DNA from: Sphingomonas jinjuensis
GTDB taxonomy: Bacteria > Pseudomonadota > Alphaproteobacteria > Sphingomonadales > Sphingomonadaceae
Direction: 5' to 3'
DNA: 64,000 nucleotides
NCBI RefSeq assembly: GCF_014197105.1
Contig: NZ_JACIEV010000003.1
Span: forward strand, 62,001 to 126,000
Under the pieces are notes generated by a model. It did not search any database. It was not told the origin of the DNA and saw nothing but the letters and a program-made list of their open reading frames with translations. A program made the translations under genes and the position numbers. The stretch's first letter is position 1; each line of letters begins with the position of its first letter. Positions 23,678 through 39,773 of the stretch are shown piece by piece.

Positions 23678-25308
23678 CAATGCATTCCCCCCTGGTTGCC
23701 GCTCGTCTTGCTGGCGCGCATGAACAGGACGACGGGCGCCACGACCAGCACGACGATCATCAGCGTGCGGAACACGTCGAGAAACGCCAGCATCGACGCC
23801 TGGCGCTGGACCTGGCTGTAGAGCACCGCCAGCGGCGTGGTGGTGGGATCGCCGGTGCCGGCGAAGGCCTTGCCCGCCGTCGCCAGCCATTCGTTATAGT
23901 TGGGATCGAGCGGATTGAGCGGCTGGACGAGTTCGCTCTGGTGCCGTTGCAACCCGTTGGTCAGCAACGTCTGCGACATGCTGATGCCAACGGTGCCGCC
24001 GAGGTTGCGGGCGACGTTGAGCAGGCTCGATGCCTGCGCCGTCTGGTTCTGGCGAAGGCCGACATAGGCGATGGCGTTGATCGGCACGAACAGAAACGGC
24101 AGCGCCACCGCCTGGTACAGTCGCGCGGTCGCGGCATCCCAGAAGGTGATGTCGGCGGTCAGGTGCGACATGTTCCACAGCGCCGCCGCTTGGACGAGCA
24201 GCGCGGGAAACAACAGGAAGCGGACGTCGACTACCCCCGCCAGTCGCCCGGCAAAGGGCACCGCGACCAGCGTCGCGACACCGCCCGCCGTCAGCGCCAG
24301 CCCGGCATCGAGCGACGAATAGCCCAGTACCTGCTGCAGCATCTGCGGGATCAGCTGGGTCGTGCCGAACAGGATCATGCCGGTGATCGCCATCACCCCG
24401 ATCGTCAGCGCGAAGTTGCGGTTCTTCAGCAGGCGCAGGTCGACGACGGGATCCTTGTGGTTCAGTTCCCACACCACGAGCGATATCAACGACGTGACGG
24501 CGATGATCGCCGATCCGACGATCAGCGGGCTGGAGAACCAGTCCTCTCGCTCGCCACGGTCGAAGGTGATTTCGAGGAAGCCGAGCCCCAGCGCCACCAG
24601 CGCTACGCCGACGTAATCGATGCGCAGACCGCCCTTGAACTTCTCTTCGCGGTCCTTCTGCACCTGCTCGGGCTCGTCGACGAAGATCTCGACCAGGAAC
24701 CAGGCGGCGATGCCGACGGGAACGTTGATGAGGAACACCCAGTGCCACGACGAATATTCGACGATGTAGCCGCCCAGCGTCGGCCCCAGCACCGGACCGA
24801 CGACGACGACGATGGCAAAGGCGGCGAAGGCCATGCCGCGCTTTTCGGGCGGGAAGGTATCGGCGAGGATCGACTGCTCGACCGGCGCGAGTCCGCCGCC
24901 GCCGATGCCCTGCAGCACGCGGGCGAGCACCAGCGTCGACAGGTTGGGGGCGAGCCCGCACAACAGCGACGACAGCGTGAACAGCGCGATCGACATCAGG
25001 AAATAGCGCTTCCGCCCGATCGCATCGGACAGCCAGCCGGAGATCGGAATGACGATCGCGTTGGCGACGAGGTAGCTCGTCAGCACCCAGGTCGCCTGGT
25101 CGCTCGATACCGACAGGCCGCCGGCGATGTGATCGAGTGCGACATTGGCGATCGAGGTGTCGAGCACCTCCATGAAGGTCGGGATCGAGATGATGGCAAC
25201 GATCAGCCAGGGCGAATAGCGACCCGCGGCCGAGCGGCTGGGGCTCCATTCGCCGCCGCCGCCGCTGCCACTGCCACGCTTCTGCCTGGCCGCAGCCTTG
25301 GCGGCCAC
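23677..25308 (-). CDS. DHA2-family MFS drug efflux pump (EmrB type)
   Basis: 543 residues with about 14 predicted membrane helices. The first helix carries PTFMEVLDTSIANVALDHIA, the typical DHA2 start (motif D1), followed by SSDQATWVLTSYLVANAIVIP and the A-type loop GWLSDAIGRKRYF. These pumps export hydrophobic compounds using the proton gradient. The start is GTG at 25308, one base after the stop of the adaptor gene (TGAGGTG). The N-terminal tail is basic with a short Gly/Ser run. The gene is coupled to the outer-membrane channel gene downstream. Confidence 0.94.
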   Translation of the reverse strand: MAAKAAARQKRGSGSGGGGEWSPSRSAAGRYSPWLIVAIISIPTFMEVLDTSIANVALDHIAGGLSVSSDQATWVLTSYLVANAIVIPISGWLSDAIGRKRYFLMSIALFTLSSLLCGLAPNLSTLVLARVLQGIGGGGLAPVEQSILADTFPPEKRGMAFAAFAIVVVVGPVLGPTLGGYIVEYSSWHWVFLINVPVGIAAWFLVEIFVDEPEQVQKDREEKFKGGLRIDYVGVALVALGLGFLEITFDRGEREDWFSSPLIVGSAIIAVTSLISLVVWELNHKDPVVDLRLLKNRNFALTIGVMAITGMILFGTTQLIPQMLQQVLGYSSLDAGLALTAGGVATLVAVPFAGRLAGVVDVRFLLFPALLVQAAALWNMSHLTADITFWDAATARLYQAVALPFLFVPINAIAYVGLRQNQTAQASSLLNVARNLGGTVGISMSQTLLTNGLQRHQSELVQPLNPLDPNYNEWLATAGKAFAGTGDPTTTPLAVLYSQVQRQASMLAFLDVFRTLMIVVLVVAPVVLFMRASKTSGNQGGMH

Positions 25309-25309
25309 C

Positions 25310-26485
25310 TCAGCGGACCTTGACGGTGGGGACGACCGACATGCCGGGTCCGATCGGATAGCGGCGCGGATCGGGCCGATCGCCGCCGACGTCGAACAGG
25401 ATGCGCACGGGTACGCGCTGGACGACCTTCACGTAATTGCCGGTCGCGTTCTGCGGCGGCAGCAGCGCGAAGGCCTGGCCCGCGCCGCGTTGGATCGAAT
25501 CGACGTGGCCGACGAACTCGATGTCGGGATAGGCATCGACCTTGATCGCCACGGGCTGTCCGCGACGCATCAGCGTCAGCTGCGTTTCCTTGAAGTTGGC
25601 GGTGACCCACATCGTGTCGGGCACGATCGCGAGCAGTTGGGTCCCTGCCTGGACATAGGAGCCGAGATTGACCTGGCGGTTGACGACCTGGCCGGCGACG
25701 GGGGCCTTGATGCGCAGATCGCCGACGGTGGTGTTCGCCTGGCTGACCTGCGCCTTGCGGGCGCCGACGACGGCTTCCGCCGATTTCACCTGGCGCGTCG
25801 CCACCGTCACCTGCGCGTCGGCGGCATCGACCTGGCGGCGTGCGGCGGCGGCGTCGGCGGCGGTGGCGCGGGCCTGCGCCCGGGCCTGATCGAGCTGCTG
25901 GCCAGCGACCGCGGCCGGATCGATCCGCAGCAGCGCTTCGTAGCGAGCGAGATCGGCGCGCGCCTTCTCCGCCTGGGCCAGCGGCACCCGCGCGGCGGCG
26001 GCGGCCTGGTCACGGTTGGCGATCGCGGCGGACACCTGCGCCAGCGCCTGCTGAACCTGCGCTTCCGACTGGACCACGTTGGCCTGCGCTTCGGCGAGTT
26101 GCGCGGCCGGGCCCGACGGCTCGATCACCGCCAATAGCCGGCCGGGCTGGACATGGCGATTGTCGAGATTGGCGACCTCGACCAGCCGTCCCGGCGATTG
26201 CGCCGAGATGCGCACGATATGGGTATCGACGAAGGCGTCGTCGGTCGACTCATATTGGCGAGCATGAAGGTAATAGAGCGTGCCGCCGATCACCAGCGCG
26301 GCGACCACCGCGATCAGGATGATCCAGAACAGCGGCTTCTTGAAGATCGACGGTTTGCGCTTCGCATCGTCCTCATCGGCTCCGGCGTCGTCGGACTGCG
26401 ACGTATCGTCGTCCTGCTGCTGGCCGTCGTCGTCGTTTCGCTGATCGTCATCCCCCGCCTGGTCACGCGTCTTGCCGTCGCTCAT
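25310..26485 (-). CDS. HlyD-family efflux adaptor (EmrA type)
   Basis: 391 residues. It is anchored by one helix (PLFWIILIAVVAALVIGGTLYY, about residues 49-70) and carries the biotinyl-lipoyl halves (DDAFVDTHIVRISAQSPGRL; GDLRIKAPVAGQVVNRQVNLG) flanking a long alpha-helical hairpin rich in Ala and Gln. It links the inner-membrane pump to the outer-membrane channel. The cytoplasmic N-terminus (about residues 7-42) is unusually acidic (RNDDDGQQQDDDTSQSDDAG). AAGGGGG lies just before ATG 26485. First gene of the efflux operon; no regulator gene is adjacent. Confidence 0.93.
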   Translation of the reverse strand: MSDGKTRDQAGDDDQRNDDDGQQQDDDTSQSDDAGADEDDAKRKPSIFKKPLFWIILIAVVAALVIGGTLYYLHARQYESTDDAFVDTHIVRISAQSPGRLVEVANLDNRHVQPGRLLAVIEPSGPAAQLAEAQANVVQSEAQVQQALAQVSAAIANRDQAAAAARVPLAQAEKARADLARYEALLRIDPAAVAGQQLDQARAQARATAADAAAARRQVDAADAQVTVATRQVKSAEAVVGARKAQVSQANTTVGDLRIKAPVAGQVVNRQVNLGSYVQAGTQLLAIVPDTMWVTANFKETQLTLMRRGQPVAIKVDAYPDIEFVGHVDSIQRGAGQAFALLPPQNATGNYVKVVQRVPVRILFDVGGDRPDPRRYPIGPGMSVVPTVKVR

Positions 26486-26604
26486 GCAACCCCCTTCGCT
26501 CGTCCCCGCGGGTTGGGCCGCGTATCGACGAACATCAAGACGCAGAACGCGGAATAAAGTGCCGCGAGTACCGGCAGCCGGGGGGGGGTACGGCTGACGC
26601 CCGA
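26486..26604. other. Gap between the GH43 gene and the efflux operon
   Basis: 119 bases that must contain the efflux promoter. It holds a run of nine G at 26580-26588, directly after the GH43 stop codon when read on the minus strand. No clear promoter hexamers were found. Confidence 0.35.
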
Positions 26605-27917
26605 TCAGGGCCGCACCACCCACTCCCAAATCCCGGTTCCAGGCGCGGTGCGTAGGCGCAGGTAGCGCGCGGTGACGGCATGGGGCAGGACGATGGGCGA
26701 ACCGCTGGCGGTGCGATCGGCGATCGTGCGCCAGGCTTTGCCGTCGGCGGAGGCGTCGATGGTCAGGTGATAGTCGCTGGTCGCGAATTCGGGCCTGATT
26801 TCGGATCCACCGATACGTGTCGCCTTGCCGAGGTCGGCGACGAGGGTGCCGCCGCGCCAGAGCGTCGCGTAATTGTCGTCCGCGGCGGCGGCACCATCGC
26901 CGATCGGGCGCCAGCGCAGGCCGGTGTCGCGATGGCTGGCCCAGCCGGCGACGGGTATGCCGTGCGTCGGCACCACTTTGGCGACCACACCGTCGATGCC
27001 GATGGCGAGGCGGTCGACCGCGACCTGACGAAGCACCGCGTCGTCCCGGCGCGGCCATGGCAACGCCTGGCGGTGGTAGAGGATGTAGCTGTCGCTGCCC
27101 GAGCGGAACACCGCGTGATGCCCGGGACTGACGACGTTGCGGTCGCGGTGGGTTTCGAGGATCGGGCTGGTCGCACCCTCGGTAAAGGGGCCGAAGGGGG
27201 TATCGCCGACGGCGTAGCGGACCTTGTACGTATCCTTGGTCGTGTTGCCGTCGCTGTAGGTCAGGACGTAGCGCTTGCCCGCCTTGACCATTAACGGCGC
27301 CTCGAAATAGCCCGAGGGCGTCACGTCGCGTGGGCTTCCGTCGAACGTGACCATGTCCGGCTTCAGCGCGACGACGAAGCAGTGGCCGTTGGTCCAGTTG
27401 AGCCCCGATCCCCAATAGAGATAGGCGCGGCCGTCGTCGTCGACGAACGCCTCGGCATCGATCATGTGATAGGCGGGTGCGAAGTCGCGCGCGATCAGCG
27501 GCTTGCCGCCATGGGCGTCGCGCCACGGCCCGGCGGGCGAGGGGGCGGTGCCGACCCAGATCTCGCTGCCGATCGACACGTACATGTACCAGCGGCCGTT
27601 CGCTGCCTTGACGACCGAAGGCGCCCAGACGTTGGCGTCGCCGGCCGTAGCGCTCTTCGCGGCGGCCTTGGTGGGCCAGTCCGGCGTCGAGAAACGCCAG
27701 TCGCGGCCGTTGTCCGACGTCCACAGCCCCAGCCGTTCGCCGCCCCAGGGGTCGATCGTCGCGAAGACGTACCAGCGGCCCGCGTCGCGGACGATCGAGG
27801 GATCGGCGAAATAGCCGGGTAGCACCGGATTGGTGTCGCCCGGCGCGTTCCAGCGTGGCGGCGGGTCTGCCGCGGGCGCAGTGCCCGCTACCAAAGCCGC
27901 CGCCAGGAGCCAGCGCA

Positions 27918-27918
<1 letters not shown>
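26605..27918 (-). CDS. Secreted GH43 glycoside hydrolase with C-terminal discoidin-like domain
   Basis: 437 residues. The signal peptide is MRWLLAAALVAGTAPA. The five-bladed propeller carries the three GH43 catalytic residues: Asp39 (GYFADPSIVRD, base), Asp154 (MIDAEAFVDD) and Glu206 (GYFEAPLMVK, acid). The last 120 residues (TDIG-like YATLWRGGTLVADLGKATRI, ending RYLRLRTAPGTGIWEWVVRP) resemble an F5/8 type C carbohydrate-binding fold. GH43 enzymes release arabinose or xylose, and some act on galactans; the specificity here is open. The start overlaps the GH51 stop (TGATG), so it is the third gene of the GH2-GH51-GH43 operon. Confidence 0.9.
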
Positions 27919-34260
<6,342 letters not shown>

Positions 34261-34313
34261 CCGGTCATCCGATACAACGCATCCCCACGTTCGACGTCAC
34301 GCACGCCGACGCG

Positions 34314-34348
34314 AAAAAATGCCGGCGTGGATGCAGGACCACGCCGGC
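34314..34348 (-). terminator. Intrinsic terminator after the TonB receptor gene
   Basis: Ten-base perfect stem, GCCGGCGTGG (34321-34330) with CCACGCCGGC (34339-34348), loop of eight, followed on the minus strand by A then six T. It lies 12 bases after the receptor stop and should reduce transcription into the halogenase gene. Confidence 0.92.
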
Positions 34349-34360
34349 AGGCAGGGGATA

Positions 34361-37157
34361 CTAGTAGGTGGCGCGCAGCGACAGGCCGAAACGGCGGTCG
34401 TTCAGCTGATACTGCAACGGTGCGGAGGGCGTGCCGATGTAGAGCACGTTCATCCGGTTGTTGAGGTTCACGACGTCCGCCGACACCGCGATATGCTGGT
34501 TGAGGTTCACCATCAGCGACGCGTCGAGCGAGGCATAGGGTTTGGCATATTGCGGAATGCCGTTGGCGCCCGACCCCGTCGTCTGATCGAGATAGCTCGA
34601 GCGCCAGTTCCACGCGACGCGCGCGGTGACGGGGCCCTTCTCGTACAGGCCGATCAGGTTGTAGCTGTGCTTCGACAGCTTCTCGAGGGGAACCGACGTC
34701 GGGATCGACGAGCCTGCCGTCGCGAACGGGTTGGACACGTTCGAGTCGACATAGGTGTAGTTCGCCTGGATGCCGAACCCGCTCAGCAGCCCCGGCAGGA
34801 AGTCGAAGAACTGCTGATAGCCGATCTCGGCACCCTTGACCGTGCCGTCGCCGGAATTGACCTGGGTCGACACGTCGTAGGCGACGCCGTTGTAGGTGCC
34901 GACGACGCGGCCGCCAGCGAGGAAGCCGTTGACCTTCTTGTAGAACAGGCCGCCGGTGATCGAGCCCGCCGCCGAGAAGTAATATTCGGCGGTCAGATCG
35001 AAATTATCCGACTTGATCGGCCGCAACAGCGGGTTGCCCGAGCTGGCGCTCGGCCGCCCGGTGATCGGGTTGATCTGGTTGGGGTTGTTGAGCGTCAGGT
35101 TGGTCGACAGCTGATCGAAGTTCGGGCGGGCCAGCCCCTTCGAATAGGCGAAGCGCATCTGCAGCTGGTCGGTCAGGCGCGCGCGGATATTCACGCTGGG
35201 CAGGGCGGACGTATAGTCGTTGCACCGCGATCGGCGTGGTCGAGCCGTTCGCGTTGAACTGGGTGCCGCGCGATGTCGCCTGGGTCTTGACGACGCGCAC
35301 GCCCACACCGCCGTCGAAACGGACGCTGCCGAGTTCGAATGCATAGTCGGCGACGGCCCAGCCGGTGTAGGTCTTCTCCGTCTGGCTGTTGAGGTCGCCG
35401 GGGGTGAAGTTATCCTTCGTCCGGGCACCGAACAGCGCGTACAGTGCCTTGGTCTGCGCCCATACCCCGTCGCCGGCCGGGAAGGCCGGATAGAGCAGGC
35501 CGTTCTTGACGGTGTTGCCGTCGAACCAATTGGCCGAAGGTCCGGGCATCGACAGCTGCGGGTTACGCGACAGCGGGATCAGTGCGGTGCCGCTCGGGGC
35601 CGAACAGCTCGGGTCGGGACCAAGCTGGCTCAGGCAGACGCCGTTCCACGTGCCGCGCAGATCGATCGTGTTGTCGGCGAAGCGCAGGCCGCCGCGCAGC
35701 TTCTGAAGGAAGCCGCCCTCGACCTCATATTCCGCGTCATAGGCGAGCGCGAGGGTGCGCGCGTCGTTACGCTGCAGCGAGTCCGCGATGTAGGGCGTCG
35801 TATAGTTGGACGCGGTGTTGAGCAGCGACGGATTGGCCACGTCCCAGCGCGGATATTTGCCGCGCAGATCGAAGACGACGTTGGTCGCATGCGGGGTCGT
35901 CGTCGCGTCCTGACCGGAGCGGGTGTAGAGCGACAGGACGTGGCCGTTGCGATCGGCATTGTAGTATGAGTCGAGATACTGGACGTCGACGCTCATCTTG
36001 AGCTTGTCGGTGACCTGATAGGCGAAATTGAGCGTCGCGTTCTGACTGGCGCTCCACAATTCCTGGTCGAAGCGGCCCGTCTCGAACGTCTGCTGCGACA
36101 GCGTGCCGCTGGTCGCATAGCCTTCCTTGTTGAAGGTGAAGGCGGCGCCCGCCGCCGGCGAGGTGACGTTGCGATTGTTATAGTCGTAGTAATAGGCGCC
36201 GGTGCGGTTGAACCAGTATTTGGTCCCCTGATACTGGGCGGTCACGAGCAGCTTGTCGCTGGCCTGCCACTGCACCGCGGCGGCGATGCCGAACCGCTTG
36301 CGATCGCCGGTGTCGTCGTAGATTTCGAAGCCATAGGGGATCTGCGCATTGGCCGGCGCGCCGGCGATGCTCGTACCCGTGGGCAGCGGGCCGAACGGAC
36401 CGGCGAGCAGGCCGTCCTGGCGATATTGGCTCTTCGAGTAGACGGCGTTCACCAGGATGCCGATCTCGCCGATGCCGGTGTCGTAGCGGTTGCTGTACAG
36501 GCCGGATGTGGAGAAGCCGAACTTGTCGACGCGGTCGTAATAATTGCCGCGGGCGGTGACGCTGATCACCTGGCCGGGGGTGTCGAACGGCTTGCGGGTG
36601 CGCAGGTTGACCGCGCCGCCGACGCCGCCCTCAATGATGTTTGCGGGGGCGTTCTTGTAGACGTCGATGCCGGCCAGCAGCTCCGGCGGCACGCCTTCCA
36701 GATCGAAGGCGCGGCCACCCGAGGCGGAATAGATCGCCCGGCCGTCGAGGAAGTTCTGTACCTGGGTCAGGCCGCGAACGGTGATCGCCGGCTGGGTTCG
36801 GTGATCGAAGTCGGTGGCGCCTTCGCCGTAGCGGCGCTGGATCTGGACACCCGTGATACGCTGGAGCGCTTCGGTGGTATTGGCATCGGGCAGCTTGCCG
36901 ATGTCCTGCGCGTTGACCGAGTCGATGATCTGGTCGGCGTTGCGCTTGAGCGCCTGCGCCGAGCGGATCGATTCACGAACGCCGGTGACCACGACGTCCT
37001 GCGGATCGACCTGGCCGCTGGCGACCTGATCCAAGGTCGCCGAGCCGCCGGTGGATTGCCCGCCATCGGCGGCCGTTTGCGCTGCGGCGTCGGCGATCGT
37101 GCCGGCAAACGCCGCGAGCGAGGCGCCCGCCAAGAGGGCGCACTTCATCAATCGCAT
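34361..37157 (-). pseudogene. TonB-dependent receptor, interrupted by a frameshift
   Basis: About 930 residues if repaired. Signal peptide MKCALLAGASLAAFAGTIADA, then TonB-box-like DVVVTGVRESIRSAQAL, plug domain (DAQ-type SVNAQDIGKLPDANTTEALQ; GVGGAVNLRTRKPFDTPG) and a long beta-barrel ending NDRRFGLSLRATY. The frame breaks near 35222: N-terminal frame reads TTPIAV, then the barrel continues one frame over as NDYTSALPSVNIRARLTD. One inserted base or two missing bases explain it. Such receptors import glycans across the outer membrane. GGGAGGA precedes ATG 37157. Either a recent inactivation or a sequencing error; the rest is intact. Confidence 0.9.
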
Positions 37158-37194
37158 TATATCCTCCCCACAAGGTCAAGCTCTCGGTGGAGCC

Positions 37195-37231
37195 TTGTCC
37201 GACATAATACGCAGAGCTATTTGACCGACAA
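37195..37231 (-). promoter_or_regulatory. Receptor promoter flanked by two regulator sites
   Basis: On the minus strand a -35 TTGTCG (37226-37231) and -10 TATTAT (37204-37209) are 16 bases apart. The -35 is inside TTGACCGACAA (37221-37231) and the -10 touches TTGTCCGACAT (37195-37205); each differs from TTGTCCGACAA by one base. A protein on both sites would block RNA polymerase, which suggests repression of the receptor, and perhaps self-control of the divergent regulator gene. Confidence 0.7.
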
Positions 37232-37297
37232 TAGGGAAAATTGATCTATATTCCGATATGGCGTTACGGCCGTAAAGCGTTGATCTCATGGGGGGAT

Positions 37298-38026
37298 ATG
37301 ATCGCACGAAAGCGAGAGGCGCCCGCGCATGTCGCGCTGGCCAGACGATTGGGCGTGTCGATCGTCACCGGCGAACGTCCCCCGGGCAGCGCTCTGCCCG
37401 GCGAGATCGACCTCGCCGAGTCGTTCGGCGTGGCGCGCAGCGTGATCCGCGAGGCGCTGCGGATGCTGAGTGGTAAGGGTCTGGTCGTCAGCAAGCCCAA
37501 GAGCGGTACGCGCATTCGCGAACGCCATGAATGGAATCTGCTGGATCCCCAATTACTCGGCTGGATGTTCGAAGGTGCCGCACCGCCGCTTACCTTCGTG
37601 CGAAGCCTGTTCCAGTTGCGGCTGATCGTCGAACCTGCTGCGGCCGAGCTCGCGGCACGTCAACGGACGCCGCGGCAATTATCGCGGCTCGGCTATGCGC
37701 TTGAGGAGATGACGTCGTACGGCCTCGATAGTGAGCCGGGACGAGCCGCGGACCAGCAGTTTCATGCCATTATCCTCAAAGCCACCAGTAACGAGCTGTT
37801 GGTCAGCCTGTCGGCCAGTATTTCGGCGGCGGTGCGCTGGACGACATTGTTCAAATGGCGTGCGGGCGAACCACGTGATTCGCTGCCCGAGCACCAGCGA
37901 CTGTTCGACGCGATCGCGCGGAGCGACGCGGCGGCGGCGCGGGCGGCCACGGTCGGGCTGATCGGACAGGCGGCGCTCGATACCGAACAGGCGATTGCCA
38001 AGCTTGGCGAGGCGGAAGTGGCGTGA
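37298..38026 (+). CDS. GntR-family regulator, FadR/FCD subfamily
   Basis: 242 residues. The winged helix is at about residues 10-75 (LARRLGVSIVTGERPPGSAL; AESFGVARSVIREALRMLSG; GLVVSKPKSGTRI). The C-terminal helical FCD domain carries metal-ligand positions in FHAIILKATSN and LPEHQRLFDAI. FCD regulators respond to sugars, uronates or organic acids and usually repress. ATG 37298 has GGGGGAT just upstream. It is divergent from the TonB receptor; inverted repeats near TTGTCCGACAA in the shared region and before two glycosidase operons are its probable targets. The effector is likely a sugar or uronate from the degraded glycan. Confidence 0.92.
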   Translation: MIARKREAPAHVALARRLGVSIVTGERPPGSALPGEIDLAESFGVARSVIREALRMLSGKGLVVSKPKSGTRIRERHEWNLLDPQLLGWMFEGAAPPLTFVRSLFQLRLIVEPAAAELAARQRTPRQLSRLGYALEEMTSYGLDSEPGRAADQQFHAIILKATSNELLVSLSASISAAVRWTTLFKWRAGEPRDSLPEHQRLFDAIARSDAAAARAATVGLIGQAALDTEQAIAKLGEAEVA

Positions 38027-38072
38027 TGTCTGGCAAATATGTCGAACGGTGGGCCGTGCATGGCCACTGTGT

Positions 38073-38111
38073 TTGACGGCATGGGCAAACAGAGTATTTG
38101 TCTCACAAATA
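38073..38111 (+). promoter_or_regulatory. Promoter with overlapping operator before the GH35-like operon
   Basis: -35 TTGACG (38073-38078) and -10 TATTTG (38095-38100) are 16 bases apart. The -10 overlaps TATTTGTCTCACAAATA (38095-38111), a perfect 7-3-7 inverted repeat whose core TTGTCTCACAA resembles the TTGTCCGACAA sites. This fits repression of the operon by the adjacent FCD regulator. Confidence 0.65.
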
Positions 38112-38129
38112 AGCGAGAGGATGAGCGGG

Positions 38130-39773
38130 ATGGGCCGAGCGGGCGACGGATCGGGCGGACTGGCCAATCGCACCGCCGGTGGCCGCGCATGCCGACGTTA
38201 CGCAGTGGGCGCGGCAACGATCGGCGCATTGCTGACATGCACTCCGGTAGCGGCGCAGCAAAGCCGGATGATCGCGGGAACGGGTGGCGGGAAGCCGCGC
38301 CTGGAGGTCGATGGCACGCCGTTCCTGCTGCTCGGGATCCAGCTCAACAATTCGAGCGGCTTCGCCTCCCAGATGCGCCGCCTGGCACCGGCGATCGCGC
38401 GCAGCCACGCCAATACCGTGATGGCGCCGGTCGGCTGGGAGGGGGTCGAGCCGGTCGAGGGGCGGTTCGACTGGAGCGTCGTCGATGGCCTGATCTCAGA
38501 GGCGCGCGCCCAGAAGGTTCGGCTGGTGCTGCTGTGGTTCGGCAGCTGGAAGAACGGCAACATGAGCTATGTGCCGGCATGGGTGAAGCGCGATCCCGTG
38601 CGCTTTCCGGGGGTGACGACGGCGCAGGGTCAGCGGATCGAGGTGCTGTCGCCGATCGCCGCTGCCAACCGCGATGCCGACGCGCGCGCCTTCGCCGCGC
38701 TGATGGCGCACCTGAAGGCGGTCGATGGCGCGCGCGGCACCGTCATCATGGTGCAGGTCGAGAACGAGGCGGGGACGCTGGGCGCGGATCGCGACTATTC
38801 GCCCGCCGCCGAGGCCTTGTTTCGCGCGCCGGTGCCGGCCGACATGCCCGGCGCGAAGCCGGGCGACTGGACCGCCAACTATGCCGAGCGCGCGCACGAG
38901 GCGTTCATGGCCTATCACACCGCGCGCTACATCGGCGCGGTCGCGGCGGCGGGCAAGGCGGCGTATCGGTTGCCGCTCTACGTCAACGTGTGGCCGCGCG
39001 AGCAGCCGGGGTTGCTGCGACCGGGCGACAGCTCGCCGTCGGGCGGCGCGGTGTCGTGGCTGTTGCCGCAGTGGCGGGCGCTGGCGCCCGCGATCGACGT
39101 GGTCGGCGTCGACAATTACGACACCAATGTCGCGCCCTATACCGAGATCGCGCGGGCCTATGACGTGCCGGGCAATCCGCTGTTCGTACCCGAGACGGGC
39201 GGCAGCATGGCGCATGCCCGCCACGCCTTCTGGACGCTGGCGCAGCCCCATGCGGTCGGGATCGGCAAGTTCGGGATCGGCGAAGGTTTCGGCATGAGGG
39301 ACGGCGTGGCAATGGAAGAGCCGATCGCGCTCGACTACCGCCTGATCGGCCCTGTCGCGCCGTTGTTGCTGCCGCTGCGCGATGCTGGCCGGGTACGCGT
39401 CGCGATCGAGGAAGATGGCATCGCCAACGTGCCGATGAGCTTCCCCGGGATCGACCTCGTCGTCCGGTTCGGCGAGGTGCGCGACGGCTATGGCGGGCCG
39501 CGCGGGCAGGGCAATGCCGATGTGTCAGGCCGGGTGATCGCGGCCCAGGTCGCGGCGGACCGCTATCTGCTGGTCGGGGCCAATGCCAACCTGCGTTTCG
39601 CACCGCCGCTGGGACGCGGGGGAACGGTGCAGCTGATCAGCGTCGAGGAGGGGCATGTCGAGCGCGGAGCCTTCGTTCGCGACCGATGGCTGAATGGTGA
39701 TGAAACCGCGTTCGGCGTGAAGCTGCCGCCGACGGGGGCGACGCTGATGGTGACCGTGGAGCAGAGCCAGTGA
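38130..39773 (+). CDS. Secreted GH35-like (DUF5597-type) beta-galactosidase
   Basis: 547 residues. A basic N-terminus and the hydrophobic stretch YAVGAATIGALLTCTPVAA form a signal peptide. The barrel has NTVMAPVGWEGVEPVEGRFD, the acid/base Glu213 in VQVENEAGTLG and the nucleophile Glu355 in FVPETGG, as in clan GH-A family 35/42 enzymes; the C-terminal region fits DUF5597. Likely cleaves terminal beta-galactosyl residues. ATG 38130 lies 9 bases after GAGAGG; ATG 38121 is alternative. First gene of a three-gene operon; its stop overlaps the GH27 start (GTGA). Confidence 0.85.
   Translation: MGRAGDGSGGLANRTAGGRACRRYAVGAATIGALLTCTPVAAQQSRMIAGTGGGKPRLEVDGTPFLLLGIQLNNSSGFASQMRRLAPAIARSHANTVMAPVGWEGVEPVEGRFDWSVVDGLISEARAQKVRLVLLWFGSWKNGNMSYVPAWVKRDPVRFPGVTTAQGQRIEVLSPIAAANRDADARAFAALMAHLKAVDGARGTVIMVQVENEAGTLGADRDYSPAAEALFRAPVPADMPGAKPGDWTANYAERAHEAFMAYHTARYIGAVAAAGKAAYRLPLYVNVWPREQPGLLRPGDSSPSGGAVSWLLPQWRALAPAIDVVGVDNYDTNVAPYTEIARAYDVPGNPLFVPETGGSMAHARHAFWTLAQPHAVGIGKFGIGEGFGMRDGVAMEEPIALDYRLIGPVAPLLLPLRDAGRVRVAIEEDGIANVPMSFPGIDLVVRFGEVRDGYGGPRGQGNADVSGRVIAAQVAADRYLLVGANANLRFAPPLGRGGTVQLISVEEGHVERGAFVRDRWLNGDETAFGVKLPPTGATLMVTVEQSQ

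Noticed and set aside
26580..26588. Run of nine G as a phase-variable tract
   Set aside because: It lies outside any reading frame, just after the GH43 stop, so a length change would not alter a protein; it could still affect a promoter but nothing supports that.
37241..37297. Upstream extension of the GntR regulator from a TTG at 37241
   Set aside because: The extra 19 residues are not part of the winged helix, the region holds the promoter, and ATG 37298 has its own ribosome binding site.
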